Source: Candidatus Nitrospira nitrosa
Lineage (GTDB): Bacteria; Nitrospirota; Nitrospiria; Nitrospirales; Nitrospiraceae
Length of the DNA stretch: 64,000 bases
Reading direction: 5' to 3'
NCBI RefSeq assembly: GCF_001458735.1
Contig: NZ_CZQA01000013.1
Span: 116,697-180,696, forward strand
A program made the translations under genes and the position numbers. Positions 52,944 to 62,523 of the stretch are shown here, in pieces. Positions within the stretch are counted from its first letter, which is position 1, and each line of letters opens with the position of its first letter. The notes under the pieces were generated by a model. It had not been told where the DNA came from. It searched no databases and saw nothing but the letters and a program-made list of their open reading frames with translations.

Positions 52944-53741
52944 ATGAATCCCATGCTGCTGGCGATCGATATCGGCAATACCAACATCGTCGTGGGAATC
53001 TTTGAGGGGCCGACGCTCCTGAACCACTGGCGGTTAGCCACCGACCCCAAGACGACGGCCGACGAATATGGTGTCCTCTGCCTCAGCCTGATGGCTAGGA
53101 ACGGCCGAATCCCTGAGCATATCTCCGGTGCGATCATTTCGAGTGTCGTGCCGGCTCTTACGGAAACATTTGAATCGATGGTGGAAACATCCTTTGGCTG
53201 CACGCCTCTCACCGTCTCATCCGATCTTGAGACCGGGCTCACCATGAAGTACCTCAACCCGAAGGAGATCGGCAGCGATCGGATTGTGAATGCGGCTGCT
53301 GCCTATGAGAAGTTTCGTCGAGATCTCATCATCGTTGATTTCGGCACCGCGACGACCTTCTGTGCCGTCAGCGGCACCGGCGAATATCTGGGGGGCGTGA
53401 TCGCACCGGGTTTGGGAATTTCTGCTGAAGCGCTGTTTAGCCGGGCAGCCAAGCTGAGTAAGGTGGAGCTTGCCCGTCCCAAAACCGTCATCGGCACCGA
53501 TACCGCCAGCAGCATTCAGTCGGGGCTCATCTTTGGGTATGCCGGTCTGGTGGACACCCTTGTTCACCGCATTGAAACCGAAATGGGACATTCCTCGTTT
53601 GTGATCGCAACGGGTGGATTGGCCCAGGTAATCGCATCAGAGGCGCGATCCATTCAGCATATCGAGCCGTTCTTGACACTCCAAGGACTCGAACTGCTGT
53701 ATCGCCGGGCCCATGGGACTTATCCAACTCACTGGGTGTAA
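52944..53741 (+). CDS. coaX: type III pantothenate kinase
   Basis: 265 residues. The ASKHA phosphate motifs are LLAIDIGNTNIVVGIFEG and IIVDFGTATTFCAVSG; GSDRIVNAAAAYEKF and PGLGISAEALFSRAAKL are typical of CoaX. It phosphorylates pantothenate at the start of CoA synthesis and needs a monovalent cation. Clusters of birA with coaX are common in bacteria. It complements coaE at 14593. Confidence 0.95.
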   Translation: MNPMLLAIDIGNTNIVVGIFEGPTLLNHWRLATDPKTTADEYGVLCLSLMARNGRIPEHISGAIISSVVPALTETFESMVETSFGCTPLTVSSDLETGLTMKYLNPKEIGSDRIVNAAAAYEKFRRDLIIVDFGTATTFCAVSGTGEYLGGVIAPGLGISAEALFSRAAKLSKVELARPKTVIGTDTASSIQSGLIFGYAGLVDTLVHRIETEMGHSSFVIATGGLAQVIASEARSIQHIEPFLTLQGLELLYRRAHGTYPTHWV

Positions 53742-53798
53742 AGATTCCCTCACCCGTCTCATTTTATTTTCCAATGACCCGTTGACTTCCTTCCGCTT

Positions 53799-53830
53799 AT
53801 GGATATCTCCAACGCTGTACAGGTATCCAT
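53799..53830 (+). promoter_or_regulatory. inverted repeat in the grpE leader
   Basis: ATGGATA (53799-53805) and TATCCAT (53824-53830) form a 7-bp inverted repeat whose right arm touches the grpE start codon. The only ribosome site, ACAGG, lies in the loop. It might modulate grpE translation. No CIRCE element (TTAGCACTC-N9-GAGTGCTAA) was found here and no hrcA is in the cluster. Confidence 0.35.
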
Positions 53831-54397
53831 ATGACTGAAGATCACACACACGAAAAACCAAACGCTAATACAATCGAGAACTTAGAAGAGGTCTCACCTG
53901 AGACATCGACCGCCTCATCCTCGACGCAAGACGACCTCGCCGTTAAGGTTGAAGAATGCGCTGCGCTCAATGAGAAGTATCTCCGGTTGGCAGCAGAATT
54001 TGAGAATTATAAGCGGCTGACACAGCGTGATCAGCGCGAACAAATTCGATTCGGCAACGAACAACTGCTGAAAGAGCTCCTGCCGGTTGTCGATAACATG
54101 GAACGGGCAATCAAGGCGGCTCAGACAAATGGAAGCGATTCGGCACTCATCCAGGGTGTGGAATTGACACTCAAGCAACTGTCCGGCGTCTTGTCCAAAT
54201 TCGGTGTGCAGGCCATCGAGTCGACTGGACAGGAGTTCGATCCCCACACACATCAAGCCGTCTCGTACGGACCATCCACCGAGATGCCGGCCAATCGTGT
54301 CTTAGAGGAGTTTCAGAAAGGGTACCGATTGCATGACCGAGTGTTGCGAGCCGCCATGGTCAGCGTGTCGTCCGGCCCACCCCAAGCAAGCGAATAG
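53831..54397 (+). CDS. grpE: nucleotide exchange factor GrpE
   Basis: 188 residues with an acidic disordered N-terminus, the long dimerisation coiled coil ([20 protein letters not shown]) and the C-terminal beta domain ([40 protein letters not shown]). It releases ADP from DnaK. First gene of grpE-dnaK-dnaJ; dnaK follows after 56 bp. Confidence 0.96.
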   Translation: MTEDHTHEKPNANTIENLEEVSPETSTASSSTQDDLAVKVEECAALNEKYLRLAAEFENYKRLTQRDQREQIRFGNEQLLKELLPVVDNMERAIKAAQTNGSDSALIQGVELTLKQLSGVLSKFGVQAIESTGQEFDPHTHQAVSYGPSTEMPANRVLEEFQKGYRLHDRVLRAAMVSVSSGPPQASE

Positions 54398-54453
54398 GAT
54401 GCGACAGCGTACTGATTCCCTGTCGTCGTTGTCGAGAAGGAAGGAGTCTACCA

Positions 54454-56373
54454 ATGGGTAAAGTTATCGGTATCGATCTCGGAACCACCAACTCTTGTGT
54501 GGCAATTATGAGCGGCGGCGACCCTGTCGTGATCGCCAACGCCGAAGGAAGTCGAACCACTCCTTCCGTCGTGGCCATCACCGACAAGAGTGAGCGTCTG
54601 GTCGGCCAGATCGCCAAACGTCAAGCCATTACTAATCCGGAGAACACCATTTTCTCAGTCAAACGACTGATGGGGCGCAAGTTTAAGAGCCGCGAAGTCC
54701 AAGAAGCCATGAAGCGGCTCCCGTACAAGGTAGTCGAAGCCGACAACGGCGATGCTCATGTGGAGTTGCGCGGCAAGAGCTATAGCCCGCCGGAAGTATC
54801 CGCCATGATTCTGCAGAAGATGCGGCAGACGGCGGAAGACTATCTCGGTGAAAAGGTCACCGAGGCCGTCGTGACCGTTCCTGCTTATTTCGATGACAGT
54901 CAGCGCCAGGCAACCAAAGATGCGGGTCAGATCGCCGGGTTGAACGTGCTCCGCATTATCAATGAGCCGACAGCGGCTTCGCTGGCCTACGGCTTGGACA
55001 AGAAGAAGGATGAACGGATCGCCGTATACGACTTGGGCGGAGGCACCTTCGACGTGTCCGTCCTGGAAATCGGCGAAGGCGTCTTCGAAGTGAAGTCTAC
55101 CAACGGAGATACCTATCTCGGTGGAGACGACTTCGATCTCCGCGTGATGGACTGGCTGGTCGACGAATTCAAGAAAGACCAAGGGATCGATTTACGGAAA
55201 GACCGGATGGCCCTCCAGCGCCTGAAGGAATCGGCTGAACGGGCCAAAATCGAACTCTCATCGTCTCAAGAAACCGAAATCAATCTCCCATTCATTACCG
55301 CGGATGCCAGCGGCCCCAAGCATATGGTCACCAAGCTGACCAGGGCCAAGCTGGAACAGCTGGTCGACGATCTCATTCAACGGACGATCGAACCTTGCCG
55401 CAAAGCCCTGTCCGATGCCGGCGTCACGGCCAAAGACATCCAAGAAATCGTCTTGGTCGGTGGTATGACCCGTATGCCGAAAGTGATTCAGGTTGTGAAA
55501 GATTTCTTCGGAAAAGAGCCGCACCGCGGCGTCAATCCGGATGAAGTCGTCGCCATCGGAGCCGGTGTTCAAGGCGGTGTCCTCAAGGGCGAGGTCAAGG
55601 ACGTGTTGCTCTTGGACGTCACGCCCTTGTCATTGGGTATTGAAACGCTCGGCGGCGTATTTACCAAACTGATCGAACGCAACACGACCGTTCCGACCAA
55701 GAAGAGCCAAGTCTTCTCAACCGCAGCCGACAACCAAACAGCAGTGACCATTCGCGTCTTCCAGGGTGAACGGGAAATGGCAAATGACAACAAGCTGCTG
55801 GGACAATTCGATTTGGTGGGGATTCCACCATCCCCTCGCGGCATGCCACAAATCGAAGTCACCTTTGATATTGATGCAAACGGCATTGTCCATGTGTCCG
55901 CCAAGGATTTGGCCACTCAAAAAGAGCAGTCTATCAAGATCACGGCTTCAAGCGGCCTGAGCAAAGATGAGGTCGAGAAGCTGGTTCGGGATGCCCAGTC
56001 GCATACCGAAGACGACAAGAAGCGGCGCAAATTGGCGGAAGCCAAAAACCAGGGTGACAATCTGGTCTATCAAACCGAGAAAAATATCACCGAGTACGGT
56101 GACAAGATCTCCGCCGATGACAAAACGAAGATCCAGGACGCGGTTGCGGCCCTCAAGAAAGCGTTAGAGGGCACCGATGCCGAGGCCATCGAATCTGCGA
56201 CACAATCGCTCATGACGGCGTCACACAAATTAGCCGAAGAAATGTACAAGAAAACTGCGGCCTCAGCCGGTCCACAACCGGGGGCCTCGGCAACTGACGG
56301 TGCTAGTGACGCAAAACCGGATGAAAAAGTCGTCGACGCAGAATTTGAAGAAGTGGACAAAGACAAAAAATAG
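54454..56373 (+). CDS. dnaK: chaperone DnaK (Hsp70)
   Basis: 639 residues. The start [20 protein letters not shown] follows AAGGAG. The ATPase domain carries [22 protein letters not shown] and [17 protein letters not shown] motifs, and the substrate domain has [19 protein letters not shown]. The C-terminus ends in the EEVDKDKK tail close to the usual EEVD-like end. Full-length and standard. Confidence 0.98.
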   Translation: MGKVIGIDLGTTNSCVAIMSGGDPVVIANAEGSRTTPSVVAITDKSERLVGQIAKRQAITNPENTIFSVKRLMGRKFKSREVQEAMKRLPYKVVEADNGDAHVELRGKSYSPPEVSAMILQKMRQTAEDYLGEKVTEAVVTVPAYFDDSQRQATKDAGQIAGLNVLRIINEPTAASLAYGLDKKKDERIAVYDLGGGTFDVSVLEIGEGVFEVKSTNGDTYLGGDDFDLRVMDWLVDEFKKDQGIDLRKDRMALQRLKESAERAKIELSSSQETEINLPFITADASGPKHMVTKLTRAKLEQLVDDLIQRTIEPCRKALSDAGVTAKDIQEIVLVGGMTRMPKVIQVVKDFFGKEPHRGVNPDEVVAIGAGVQGGVLKGEVKDVLLLDVTPLSLGIETLGGVFTKLIERNTTVPTKKSQVFSTAADNQTAVTIRVFQGEREMANDNKLLGQFDLVGIPPSPRGMPQIEVTFDIDANGIVHVSAKDLATQKEQSIKITASSGLSKDEVEKLVRDAQSHTEDDKKRRKLAEAKNQGDNLVYQTEKNITEYGDKISADDKTKIQDAVAALKKALEGTDAEAIESATQSLMTASHKLAEEMYKKTAASAGPQPGASATDGASDAKPDEKVVDAEFEEVDKDKK

Positions 56374-56392
56374 CCTAGAATAACGCATCAAG

Positions 56393-56429
56393 GCGCCCGA
56401 GCTCTCGACGTACTCGAGAACTCGGGCGC
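56393..56429 (+). promoter_or_regulatory. strong hairpin between dnaK and dnaJ
   Basis: GCGCCCGAG (56393-56401) pairs with CTCGGGCGC (56421-56429), and inside TCTCGA pairs with TCGAGA around the loop CGTAC. This makes a stem of 15 pairs with one mismatch. It is followed by mixed sequence, not a T run, so it is not a textbook terminator. It could reduce dnaJ transcription, act as an RNA-processing or stability site, or protect the dnaK message. Confidence 0.6.
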
Positions 56430-56446
56430 GTCACCGTTCACGCATA

Positions 56447-57580
56447 ATGGCTGCCGTGTCCAAACGCGATTACTACGAAACCCTCGGTGTCGATCGGAAT
56501 GTCTCGGACGACGAGCTGAAGAAAGCTTATCGCAAATTAGCCCGCCAGCATCACCCCGACCTGCATACCGGCGAACAGCAGAAAAAATCTGCTGAAGAAA
56601 AGTTCAAGGAAATCAACGAAGCCTATGAAACCCTGAGCGATCAGGAGAAGCGGAAGCGCTACGATATGTTCGGCCATGCCGGAGCCCAACAGGGTGGCCC
56701 TGGCTTTGACGGATTTGATTTCGGACGGGGCGGATTCGGTGACGTCTTCAACGATATTTTCGAAGATTTCTTCGGCCAGGCCAGAGCCGGTGGAGGCGGT
56801 CGAGCCGAACGTGGCAACGATCTCCAATACAACCTGGAAGTCACGTTTGAGGAATCAGTTTACGGAAAAGAAGCCAAGCTTAAGATTCCACGGTGGGAAC
56901 TCTGTACCGACTGTAAAGGGACGGGAGCAAAGTCCGCGGCAGCCATTAAGCCCTGTGCCAGCTGTAAAGGCGCGGGGCAGATTCGCTTTCAACAGGGGTT
57001 TTTCAGCGTCAGCCGCCCCTGCGGACAATGTGAAGGAACCGGACACCTCGTCACGGAACCCTGTGCGACTTGCCAGGGACGTCAACGGGTGTATAAGGAG
57101 CGTGCCATTGCTGTCCACATTCCAGCTGGAATCGAAACCGGTATGCGGCTACGGCTCTCCAATGAAGGCGAGCATGGTCCCAATGGCGGCCCCCCTGGTG
57201 ATCTCTACGTCGCCATTACCGTCAAACCTCATCAGATCTTTCAGCGAAAGGGGCTCGACATCGCCTGCGACGTCCCAATCAACCTGGTCACGGCTGTACT
57301 CGGAGGGAAAGTGGAAGTGCCGACCCTCAAGGGGGACACCGTCATCAAAGTTCCGCCAGGCACTCAACATGATAAGGTCCTCCGCATAAAGGGGTTGGGG
57401 ATTCCCAGTCTCAAGGGAGGGACGACCGGCGACCAGACCTATACGATGAAGATCCAAATTCCCACCAAACTGACGGCGAGACAAAAAGAGCTGCTGATGG
57501 AGTACGCCAAAGAAAGCGGCATGTCCATGGAAGCCAATGGCGACGGCTTCTTCGATAAGATGAAGACGTTTTTCGAGTAG
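56447..57580 (+). CDS. dnaJ: chaperone DnaJ
   Basis: 377 residues. J domain with HPD (KLARQHHPDLHTG), Gly/Phe region (GGPGFDGFDFGRGGFGDVF), the zinc-binding domain with four Cys-x-x-Cys repeats (CTDCKGTG, CASCKGAG, CGQCEGTG and the divergent CATCQGRQ), and the C-terminal substrate domain. The fourth repeat lacks the usual final glycines but keeps both cysteines. It stimulates DnaK ATPase. Confidence 0.97.
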   Translation: MAAVSKRDYYETLGVDRNVSDDELKKAYRKLARQHHPDLHTGEQQKKSAEEKFKEINEAYETLSDQEKRKRYDMFGHAGAQQGGPGFDGFDFGRGGFGDVFNDIFEDFFGQARAGGGGRAERGNDLQYNLEVTFEESVYGKEAKLKIPRWELCTDCKGTGAKSAAAIKPCASCKGAGQIRFQQGFFSVSRPCGQCEGTGHLVTEPCATCQGRQRVYKERAIAVHIPAGIETGMRLRLSNEGEHGPNGGPPGDLYVAITVKPHQIFQRKGLDIACDVPINLVTAVLGGKVEVPTLKGDTVIKVPPGTQHDKVLRIKGLGIPSLKGGTTGDQTYTMKIQIPTKLTARQKELLMEYAKESGMSMEANGDGFFDKMKTFFE

Positions 57581-57613
57581 CCGGACGGTCCTTCCTGAAT
57601 CTCTAGTGTCCCC

Positions 57614-58354
57614 ATGTCTGTATTTTTCGTTTCTGCTGAGTGTGTCACACCTCCCACCATTTCACTAGCTGGCGAACTCCTGACGCACCTCAAGGATAGC
57701 CTCCGTGTCGCCGTCGGCGACACTCTCTGGCTCAGTGATGGCCAAGGCACCAGATACCGCATAGAAATCGATGCCGTCTCCAAACAGACGATCATCGGAC
57801 AGATCCTTGAAACCATTCAAGAGCCTCTTTACGTGGCGCCTCGCCTGATCCTTGGCCAGTCACTACTCAAGGGTGAGAAAATGGACTGGGTCATTCAAAA
57901 GGCCACCGAACTCGGCGTACACGAGATTATCCCGATTGAAAGTCGGCATAGTGTCGTACAACTCAAAGCTGATCGCCTCGATCATCAACTCACTCGATGG
58001 CAACGGATCGCGGTGGAAGCCGCCCAACAATCAGAACAGTGGCGCATACCAACGATCGCCAGGCCACAATCGTTCACGACGGCGCTTTCACACGATCGGA
58101 CACCTTCCATGATCCTCATGCTTACTGAGCGCCACGACGGGAAAAGTTTGCAGACCATCACACTTCCTCAAGACACGAGCGGCTCCCTACTCGTCTTGAT
58201 CGGGCCTGAGGGAGGGTGGAGCAAGGAAGAAAGAGAGATCGCCGAGCGGCAAGAAGTCGAACCCATGACCCTTGGTCGACAGATTCTCCGCGCGGAAACC
58301 GCCGCCATCGCAACCATCAGCATTCTCCAATCGCGCCTCGGCAGACTGGGATAG
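57614..58354 (+). CDS. rsmE: 16S rRNA (uracil(1498)-N3)-methyltransferase
   Basis: 246 residues with an N-terminal PUA-like domain and a SPOUT domain carrying LILGQSLLKGEKMDWVIQKA, TELGVHEIIPIESRHSVVQL and the knot motif LVLIGPEGGWSKEEREIAER, then LGRQILRAETAAIATISILQ. It methylates U1498 of 16S rRNA. It follows dnaJ after 33 bp, an arrangement often seen in bacteria. Confidence 0.95.
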   Translation: MSVFFVSAECVTPPTISLAGELLTHLKDSLRVAVGDTLWLSDGQGTRYRIEIDAVSKQTIIGQILETIQEPLYVAPRLILGQSLLKGEKMDWVIQKATELGVHEIIPIESRHSVVQLKADRLDHQLTRWQRIAVEAAQQSEQWRIPTIARPQSFTTALSHDRTPSMILMLTERHDGKSLQTITLPQDTSGSLLVLIGPEGGWSKEEREIAERQEVEPMTLGRQILRAETAAIATISILQSRLGRLG

Positions 58355-58526
58355 ATGATCCCTCTGGCATACGTGAAGCGCCATTCATTCCACGCCACCA
58401 TAGAGACGAGACCTGGACGCGAAGCGGTTGCCCCAAGAAACCGGATGAATCAGTCGTTCTTTGGCTGATGCTGGCATTACAGTCCACCCATTGCATTCCA
58501 GTCCTCCTGACCCGTATTCTCGTTTG

Positions 58527-58730
58527 ATGGATGTCTCATCGTTGTCGATGGAACAATTGAAGGAACTGGTCCAAGGCCTCGTAGACGATCGCGTTCGTGA
58601 GTTGATCGGAGATCCTGATCTTGGCCTTCGACTCGGCGATTCACTCCGGGCCCGACTCAAGGAGTCACTCGCGAACAGCTCGCGCCTCTCCGGCGAAGAC
58701 GTGGCGGAGCGACTCGGCCTTCGGTGGTAG
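58527..58730 (+). CDS. putative type II antitoxin
   Basis: 67 residues from ATG 58527 (an ATG at 58548 is also possible). The sequence is helical and charged: MEQLKELVQGLVDDRVRELI, GDPDLGLRLGDSLRARLKES, and a C-terminal EDVAERLGLRW. The GDPD-x-GL-x-L and AERLGLRW parts match small antitoxins I have seen paired with RelE/ParE toxins. It ends 6 bp before the toxin gene. Confidence 0.75.
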   Translation: MDVSSLSMEQLKELVQGLVDDRVRELIGDPDLGLRLGDSLRARLKESLANSSRLSGEDVAERLGLRW

Positions 58731-58736
58731 AACACG

Positions 58737-58997
58737 ATGCCCTGGTACCGCCTCGCCTTTCAACCCGGCATTGCTCAAGATCTCGCCGGCATTGACCAAC
58801 CCATGGCCCAACGGCTGCTCGACAAGGCGAAGTGGTTGGCGTCCAACATCGACAATCTGCGCCATGAACCCATTGCAGATGACCTTCCGGGGCTCTGCAA
58901 ATATGCCGTGGGGGACTGGCGGATCTTCTATGCAATCGACCGCACGGAACAGCTCGTCGACATCCACGCGATCATTCCACGATCAGGATTGAGGTAG
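58737..58997 (+). CDS. RelE/ParE-family toxin
   Basis: 86 residues with the RelE/ParE fold pattern: YRLAFQPGIAQDLAGIDQPM, KAKWLASNIDNLRHEPIADD, LPGLCKYAVGDWRIFYAIDR and VDIHAIIPRSGLR. The GDWRIFYAI strand and the following basic C-terminus carry the positions used by mRNA-cleaving RelE members. With the preceding gene it forms a toxin-antitoxin pair inserted between rsmE and a methyltransferase gene. Confidence 0.82.
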   Translation: MPWYRLAFQPGIAQDLAGIDQPMAQRLLDKAKWLASNIDNLRHEPIADDLPGLCKYAVGDWRIFYAIDRTEQLVDIHAIIPRSGLR

Positions 58998-59004
58998 CCA
59001 CTGA

Positions 59005-59509
59005 ACGATGAGCACCACCCTCGCTGGGACAGCATTCGAGCACGGAACTCAGCTGAAGAGGGAACGAGCCTGTCTGGAAATCGCGCACCTAGAAACGAAG
59101 CGCCTCGGCCACAAGCGAGAAAATCATCTTCCCACTTGAAAGGCTCCACTTCCAGGCTTTCAGCCTCGACACCGACTATCGGCATGAGCATCCTACCATG
59201 AAACACCATGTCACCCTGGCCGATGTTCGGCATGCTCAATACAGCATAGCGCAAGAGAATCACCGCTACGGCCAACGCCTCTTCTGTTGTCTCCCCGATC
59301 TCCCTGAATCCGACGGGAAAGGTACAGAAGCCAGGCCACGGATCGATCACTCACCAACACAGGAAAATCCGGCCCTCCCACTTGGAAGTACGACCTGCAA
59401 CGATCTTCGGATCATGGGTATGAATCACCTGGCAGTGCACGCAGACGTAGCGCAACACATTGCCGCAGGGTGGGATCTTCTAACCGACCGGGGCCCCACA
59501 GAATTTCAC
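59005..59509 (-). pseudogene. decayed NUDIX hydrolase with zinc-ribbon N-terminus
   Basis: From a GTG at 59509 the minus strand reads KFCGAPVG, stop, KIPPCGNVLRYVCVHCQVIH, THDPKIVAGRTSKWEGRIFL, CW, stop, VIDPWPGFCTFPVGFREIGE, TTEEA. This is the layout of zinc-ribbon NUDIX proteins, but the Nudix box that should continue REV-x-EE is corrupted to LAVAVILLRYAVLS. Further on, MVFHGRMLMP and EVEPFKWEDD are still recognisable before another shift. At least two stops and one frameshift make it inactive. Confidence 0.8.
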
Positions 59510-59539
59510 GGTGGGTTTTCACAACGATAATGGGTAAGG

Positions 59540-60712
59540 ATGGATAGCACAACACAGCGGTTCTTCGCACCCTGCCCGCGCGGGTTAGAAGGCATACTCG
59601 AGGCGGAACTTCAGAGCCTCGGTGTACCGATGACGACCAAGACCGAAGGGGGTGTCGGCTTCAACGCACCCTGGTCGACCACGTATTGGATCAATCTCAA
59701 GTCACACATCGCCAGTCGCGTCCTGTGGGAAGTCGGCCAGCGTGCTTACAAAACGGAACAGGATGTCTACCACGCCGCGTACGCACTAGCCTGGCCTGAT
59801 TGGTTCACCCCCACACAGACGATCAAAGTAAAGGTGAGCGCCCGTCGTTGTCCTCTCCCCAGCCTGGACTTTCTGACCCTCCGGATCAAAGATGCGATCT
59901 GCGATAAATTTGTCGCCGCACAGCACAAGCGACCCAGCGTCGATACGCAACGTCCCAACATCAGGGTCGATGCCTTTCTCGATCAGAGCACCGTCACGTT
60001 CTACCTGGATACGTCCGGTGAGCCTCTGTTTAAGCGCGGCCATCGACTGGGCCCCGTCGAAGCGCCGCTCAGGGAAAATTTGGCGGCAGGCATCCTGCGT
60101 CTCACCGGCTGGACGCCCCATGACCTGTTGCTCGATCCCATGTGTGGGAGCGGGACGATTCCACTCGAAGCCGCTCTTATGGCTCGTCAGGTCGCGCCAG
60201 GCATCGCGCGGAATTTTGGCTTTGAGCGGCTGCTGACCCACGACGCGACACAATGGGAACGGCAACGCGAAGCAGCTAGGGCCAAACAAGTAGCCGCCGC
60301 CCCGTCCGCCATCTATGCCTCTGATCGTGACCCCGCGATGGTAGAGATTGCGCAGCGAACGTTTCAAGGCGCTGGAATTGCCGACGACATTCGGTTAAAG
60401 CAGAGTGATATACTTGACCTCTTAGCACCCGCCGCACAGGGAGTAATGGTCATCAACCCACCCTATGGCGTCCGTCTCAGCCGACGGGACGAACTGGAAT
60501 CGTTCTACCCAAAACTGGGCGATTGGCTGAAACAGCGCTTCGCCGGATGGCGTGCCTATGTGCTGACCGGCGACGCCCGCGTGCCGAAGCTGATCGGACT
60601 CACGCCATCGAAACGTATTCCTCTCTTCAACGGAGCGTTGGAATGTCGGCTCTATGAGTTCGTCATCGTCCAAGGCGGCGCGAGACGACGCCTCATACCT
60701 CCGAAATCCTAA
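59540..60712 (+). CDS. THUMP-domain RNA methyltransferase (RlmL N-terminal-type)
   Basis: 390 residues. The N-terminus FFAPCPRGLEGILEAELQSL and VGFNAPWSTTYWINLKSHIA form the ferredoxin-like/THUMP part. GHRLGPVEAPLRENLAAGIL, DPMCGSGTIPLEAALMARQV and VMVINPPYGVRLS are the SAM and NPPY motifs of a base N-methyltransferase. This is the YcbY/RlmL-type 23S rRNA m2G enzyme; the second RlmK domain of E. coli is missing. GGATGGATA lies upstream of the start. Confidence 0.92.
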   Translation: MDSTTQRFFAPCPRGLEGILEAELQSLGVPMTTKTEGGVGFNAPWSTTYWINLKSHIASRVLWEVGQRAYKTEQDVYHAAYALAWPDWFTPTQTIKVKVSARRCPLPSLDFLTLRIKDAICDKFVAAQHKRPSVDTQRPNIRVDAFLDQSTVTFYLDTSGEPLFKRGHRLGPVEAPLRENLAAGILRLTGWTPHDLLLDPMCGSGTIPLEAALMARQVAPGIARNFGFERLLTHDATQWERQREAARAKQVAAAPSAIYASDRDPAMVEIAQRTFQGAGIADDIRLKQSDILDLLAPAAQGVMVINPPYGVRLSRRDELESFYPKLGDWLKQRFAGWRAYVLTGDARVPKLIGLTPSKRIPLFNGALECRLYEFVIVQGGARRRLIPPKS

Positions 60713-61140
60713 TCGCGCAGTAATAACGGATCGCCCAGTCTTTAAGCTTTCCGAGCGGTATAAATTCAGGCAGGCATCTCTATCTACACATGGCTGATCG
60801 ATCTTCCCAACCCTTTACGAGTCGTACGACAAGCACGCAAGGCGACAATCCAACCAGAACATAGCTCCCTCCAACCCCGACCTCTTTCACTTCCTTCTGG
60901 ACAAGTAGTCTCAACTAATCTAGCCAGCGATTCTCATCCAGACTCGGTTCCGGTCCATTATCCCTGCCACGGAGTAAAGATTTGCCTCGACCTTCGCTTT
61001 GTATTGGAACACCTTGTGCTATCGGTCGCAGATAATTCAGAGGCGTGGTCAGCTTGAACTACTCGGGTATTCCATCTTTTGCCGAGCCAGCTCATTCACC
61101 TCAGTCGTTTCTACCAGTCTTCCCTCTCCCTTTCCTTACC
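60713..61140. other. intergenic, no gene seen
   Basis: About 430 bp between convergent genes. A 24-codon frame at 60790 has no ribosome site. No clear terminator hairpin was recognised. Confidence 0.4.
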
Positions 61141-61857
61141 CTATCGACCAGGGAACACCACCATTGATTCGCTTGGAACCACGAGCGTATCACCAGGCTT
61201 GAGTTCAAAGTTATCCGCGATTCCGCTTCGGAGTACAATATCGTCGTAACTCGCCGTGAATCGCTTCAGCCCTGGAGCAACGTCCGTAAACCGAAAAATG
61301 ACGATCTGATTTCTCGCCGCAGTCTCCTTAAAGCCTCCCGCTATGGTAATGCCCTGCAAGAGCGTCGTCTTGCTCTTCAGCGGATACTTGCCAGGACTCG
61401 CAACCTCGCCGAGCAAGAAGATATTGGAGCTATTGACCTCCTTCAAGGTAACTGCAACGACAGGATTTTGGACATATTCTTTGAGTCGATTCGTCATTTC
61501 ATCAGCCAATTTGGTGGGCGTTTTTCCCACGGCAACGACATCCCGAATGATCGGCATTGAAAATCTCCCATCAGGACGTACCTGCACTTGTCTGGACAAG
61601 TCTGGATTCCTCCAGACGGTAATGTCCAATACATCTTCGGCACCGATCACATATTCACTGCTGACCGCATTGGACAGCTTGTCCATCATCGCCTGACTGA
61701 CTGCCTTCTCAGTCTGCAGGACCGTGGTAGACAACATGGGAATATCAGTGGGCGACTTACCGGCATCCGGCTTACTTGGACCTGACTCGCAGAACCCTGA
61801 TCCTGAGAATGGGATAATGGCGAAGACACTCGTTAGCAACCATAGAACATATCGCAT
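61141..61857 (-). CDS. polysaccharide biosynthesis/export protein (Wza-like)
   Basis: 238 residues with a signal peptide (VLWLLTSVFAIIPFSGSGFC). The Poly_export domain follows: SSEYVIGAEDVLDITVWRNP, VQVRPDGRFSMPIIRDVVAV and YVQNPVVAVTLKEVN. An SLBB part has NIFLLGEVASPGKYPLKSKT and KPGDTLVVPSESMVVFPGR. The residue before the first mature Cys is Phe, so lipidation is doubtful. It would form part of the outer-membrane channel for exopolysaccharide. Other EPS genes are not in the window, but the PEP-CTERM protein at 18064 belongs to the same kind of system. Confidence 0.9.
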   Translation of the reverse strand: MRYVLWLLTSVFAIIPFSGSGFCESGPSKPDAGKSPTDIPMLSTTVLQTEKAVSQAMMDKLSNAVSSEYVIGAEDVLDITVWRNPDLSRQVQVRPDGRFSMPIIRDVVAVGKTPTKLADEMTNRLKEYVQNPVVAVTLKEVNSSNIFLLGEVASPGKYPLKSKTTLLQGITIAGGFKETAARNQIVIFRFTDVAPGLKRFTASYDDIVLRSGIADNFELKPGDTLVVPSESMVVFPGR

Positions 61858-61911
61858 AAACGTGATCCTTCCTGTCCGAATATCCTAGTGAAGACACCTG
61901 GCCACCTAAGC

Positions 61912-62097
61912 TTATTGCCCACAGTCCTGCGAGATCAGGCGAAAACTAGCAAACAGCTTCTTGGTCTTCACGCTATGCCTCAGCGGGGCAAGAACATACG
62001 TGAACGCCGACCCAAAGAACCCTGACTCAGCGACAAGCGCCTGTGTGCTCGTATCCGCCCACTGATCGACGCTGCCTCTCGAATTAGACTCTACCAT
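61912..62097 (-). CDS. hypothetical 61-residue protein
   Basis: ATG 62097 follows GAGGAGG at six bases, a near-perfect ribosome site, and the frame is 61 codons (VESNSRGSVDQWADTSTQAL, VAESGFFGSAFTYVLAPLRH). No domain or signal is recognised. It is 54 bp upstream of the polysaccharide export gene on the same strand. The good start signal is the main support. Confidence 0.5.
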   Translation of the reverse strand: MVESNSRGSVDQWADTSTQALVAESGFFGSAFTYVLAPLRHSVKTKKLFASFRLISQDCGQ

Positions 62098-62523
62098 AAA
62101 GCACCTCCTCAACCTACTACCCTTTCCGCTTCTCAATAATGACGCAAGCCTTTCTATGTTACCAATGGCTGGTATCAGCGCTACATTGCTGCAATCAACT
62201 ATTCTCCACCGTAGCAGACTAACCACCCAAAGAAGCTCACACCTTGCTCCGGCATGTAAATAGGCCAGAGTCCATACTTCCACGTACGCGTGAGATCTCT
62301 AGATGTCATTTAATCCTAACCACAATAATGTTCATTTTAAAAGACTACTCAATTACAACTCTCGACCTCAATTATGTCCCCTACCTGACGCACAGAGTAA
62401 CACTCTCGCCATCTGATGAGCAGGATATAAAGACTCCCGATAATCATCTCGAAGGCTCCTCTCTTGAAGAGTAGAGTCGTTGCTAACGCGACGGGCTCAT
62501 CCACTTTAACCGAGGAGGTTGCG
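62098..62523. other. intergenic; probable left end of the IS110 element somewhere inside
   Basis: About 425 bp without a gene. The transposase-proximal part probably belongs to the IS110 element, but elements of this family lack clear terminal repeats and I cannot place the boundary. An AT-rich stretch around 62320-62360 may hold promoters. Confidence 0.35.

Noticed and set aside
53742..53830. Possible CIRCE or sigma-32 promoter upstream of grpE
   Set aside because: No TTAGCACTC-N9-GAGTGCTAA repeat and no CTTGAA-N-CCCCAT pair with proper spacing; only a 7-bp inverted repeat is present.
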